Assembly: GCA_963786675.1 (NCBI GenBank) | Contig: CAWAZY010000005.1 | Location: 248,001-312,000, forward strand | Source of the DNA: JAGVSR01 sp963786675 | Lineage (GTDB): Bacteria > Pseudomonadota > Alphaproteobacteria > Rhizobiales > Hyphomicrobiaceae | Length of the DNA stretch: 64,000 nt | Direction of reading: 5' to 3' | In this document: piece after piece, positions 63,533 to 64,000 of the stretch | Position numbering within the stretch: position 1 is the first letter of the stretch | How the letters are laid out: each line of letters starts with the position of its first letter | The notes under the pieces: model-generated | What the model was told of the DNA's origin: nothing | The model's database searches: none | What the model saw: the letters and a program-made list of their open reading frames with translations, nothing else | Translations under genes and position numbers: made by a program

Positions 63533-64000
63533 CTAGGCGCGTGGCGCGTGGGACGAAGTGCCGGAAGGTGCAGCAGCGCGGACCGTCATGACGGTCTGCT
63601 CGATGAAATCGGCGATGGCGGCCACATCGTCGAGAGAGAACAGTGTCAGACTGCCGTGGTCCGTCTCGTGGTCGGCGGCAATGGCGACGATCAGAGGATC
63701 GCGCGGAGCCAGCAGGCGCCGGTCGAGTTGTCCCGTCCGGCGCGCCTCGATTTTCGGGATCGCTGCCGTCTTATAGCCCTCGACGATGACGAGGTCGGAC
63801 GGCGCAAGCCAGGTGAAGATCTCTTCCAGATTGGGTTCCGGTTCGTCCTTCAACTCGTGGATCATGGCCCATCGCTTGCCGCCGACCACGACGACTTCGC
63901 CTGCCCCGGCGCGGCGGTGGCGGGCGCTGTCGGTTTCCTGATCGTCGATTTGGAATTCGTGGTGAGCGTGCTTGATGCTCGCCACCTTCAAGCCCCGCCG
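63533..64000 (-). CDS. mobB: Molybdopterin-guanine dinucleotide biosynthesis protein MobB (partial)
   Basis: The 5' part lies beyond the window, including the expected P-loop. The visible 155 residues read RRGLKVASIKHAHHEFQID, then DSARHRRAGAGEVVVVGGKR, MIHELKDEPEPNLEE, DLVIVEGYKTAAIPKIEARR and a C-terminal helix. MobB is a GTP-binding helper of MobA in making the guanine dinucleotide form of molybdenum cofactor. Probably one operon with xdhC. Confidence 0.9.
   Translation of the reverse strand, partial: RRGLKVASIKHAHHEFQIDDQETDSARHRRAGAGEVVVVGGKRWAMIHELKDEPEPNLEEIFTWLAPSDLVIVEGYKTAAIPKIEARRTGQLDRRLLAPRDPLIVAIAADHETDHGSLTLFSLDDVAAIADFIEQTVMTVRAAAPSGTSSHAPRA

Overview
This window looks like a stretch of high-GC alphaproteobacterial chromosome. 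The best guess is a Rhodospirillales-like or related lineage; there is no 16S gene here, so this is inference. The clues are crotonyl-CoA carboxylase/reductase plus MeaB (ethylmalonyl-CoA pathway), a class II DAHP synthase, a DUF2865 protein, a DUF2059 protein next to rpiA and gor, and the order serB-miaA-ilvB-ilvH-ilvC...leuA-mreBCD-mrdA-rodA. I see no transposase, integrase, phage module, CRISPR array or rRNA.

Layout. 1-6.0 kb: broken ccr, an unusual VOC-membrane-coiled-coil protein, an exported MsrB/MsrA pair, sfsA and a CinA-type domain protein. 6.2-12.5 kb: an RlpA-fold protein, topA with a small unknown gene behind it, and a frameshifted phosphoglycolate phosphatase. 12.6-19.9 kb: rpiA, DUF2059, gor, an SDR, YceI, aroG and an APC permease. 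20-25.5 kb: nadE, a membrane protein, two look-alike stem-loop elements, gltX, a 58-bp repeat array and DUF2865. 25.9-29.7 kb: a coupled cysS-GNAT-microprotein-cimA operon. 29.8-36.6 kb: accessory genes (pentapeptide repeats, a His/Met-rich porin-like protein with DUF2946, meaB, an Asp-rich secreted protein, an M48 protease, a LOG protein). 36.8-43.3 kb: a LysM protein, an Atm1-type exporter, a CaCA antiporter and serB. 43.4-49.4 kb: miaA and the ilv genes. 49.4-54.3 kb: a frameshifted unknown, a pentameric ligand-gated channel homologue, Nudix, PhzF and cytochrome b561. 54.5-62.2 kb: leuA with a leucine-rich leader peptide, then the rod-shape operon. 62.3-64 kb: tRNA-Lys, xdhC and a partial mobB.

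How the genes work together. ilvB/ilvH/ilvC, cimA and leuA cover much of branched-chain amino acid synthesis, and cimA offers a threonine-independent route to 2-oxobutyrate. mreB/C/D, mrdA and rodA form the elongasome. ccr and meaB point to C2 assimilation through ethylmalonyl- and methylmalonyl-CoA.

A caution: at least nine apparent one-base indels interrupt otherwise well conserved genes (ccr twice, topA three times, gph, the porin-like gene, the DUF2946 gene and the gene at 49.4-50.7 kb). Two of those in topA compensate each other. Sequencing or assembly error is the simplest explanation, so the 'pseudogene' labels here are provisional.
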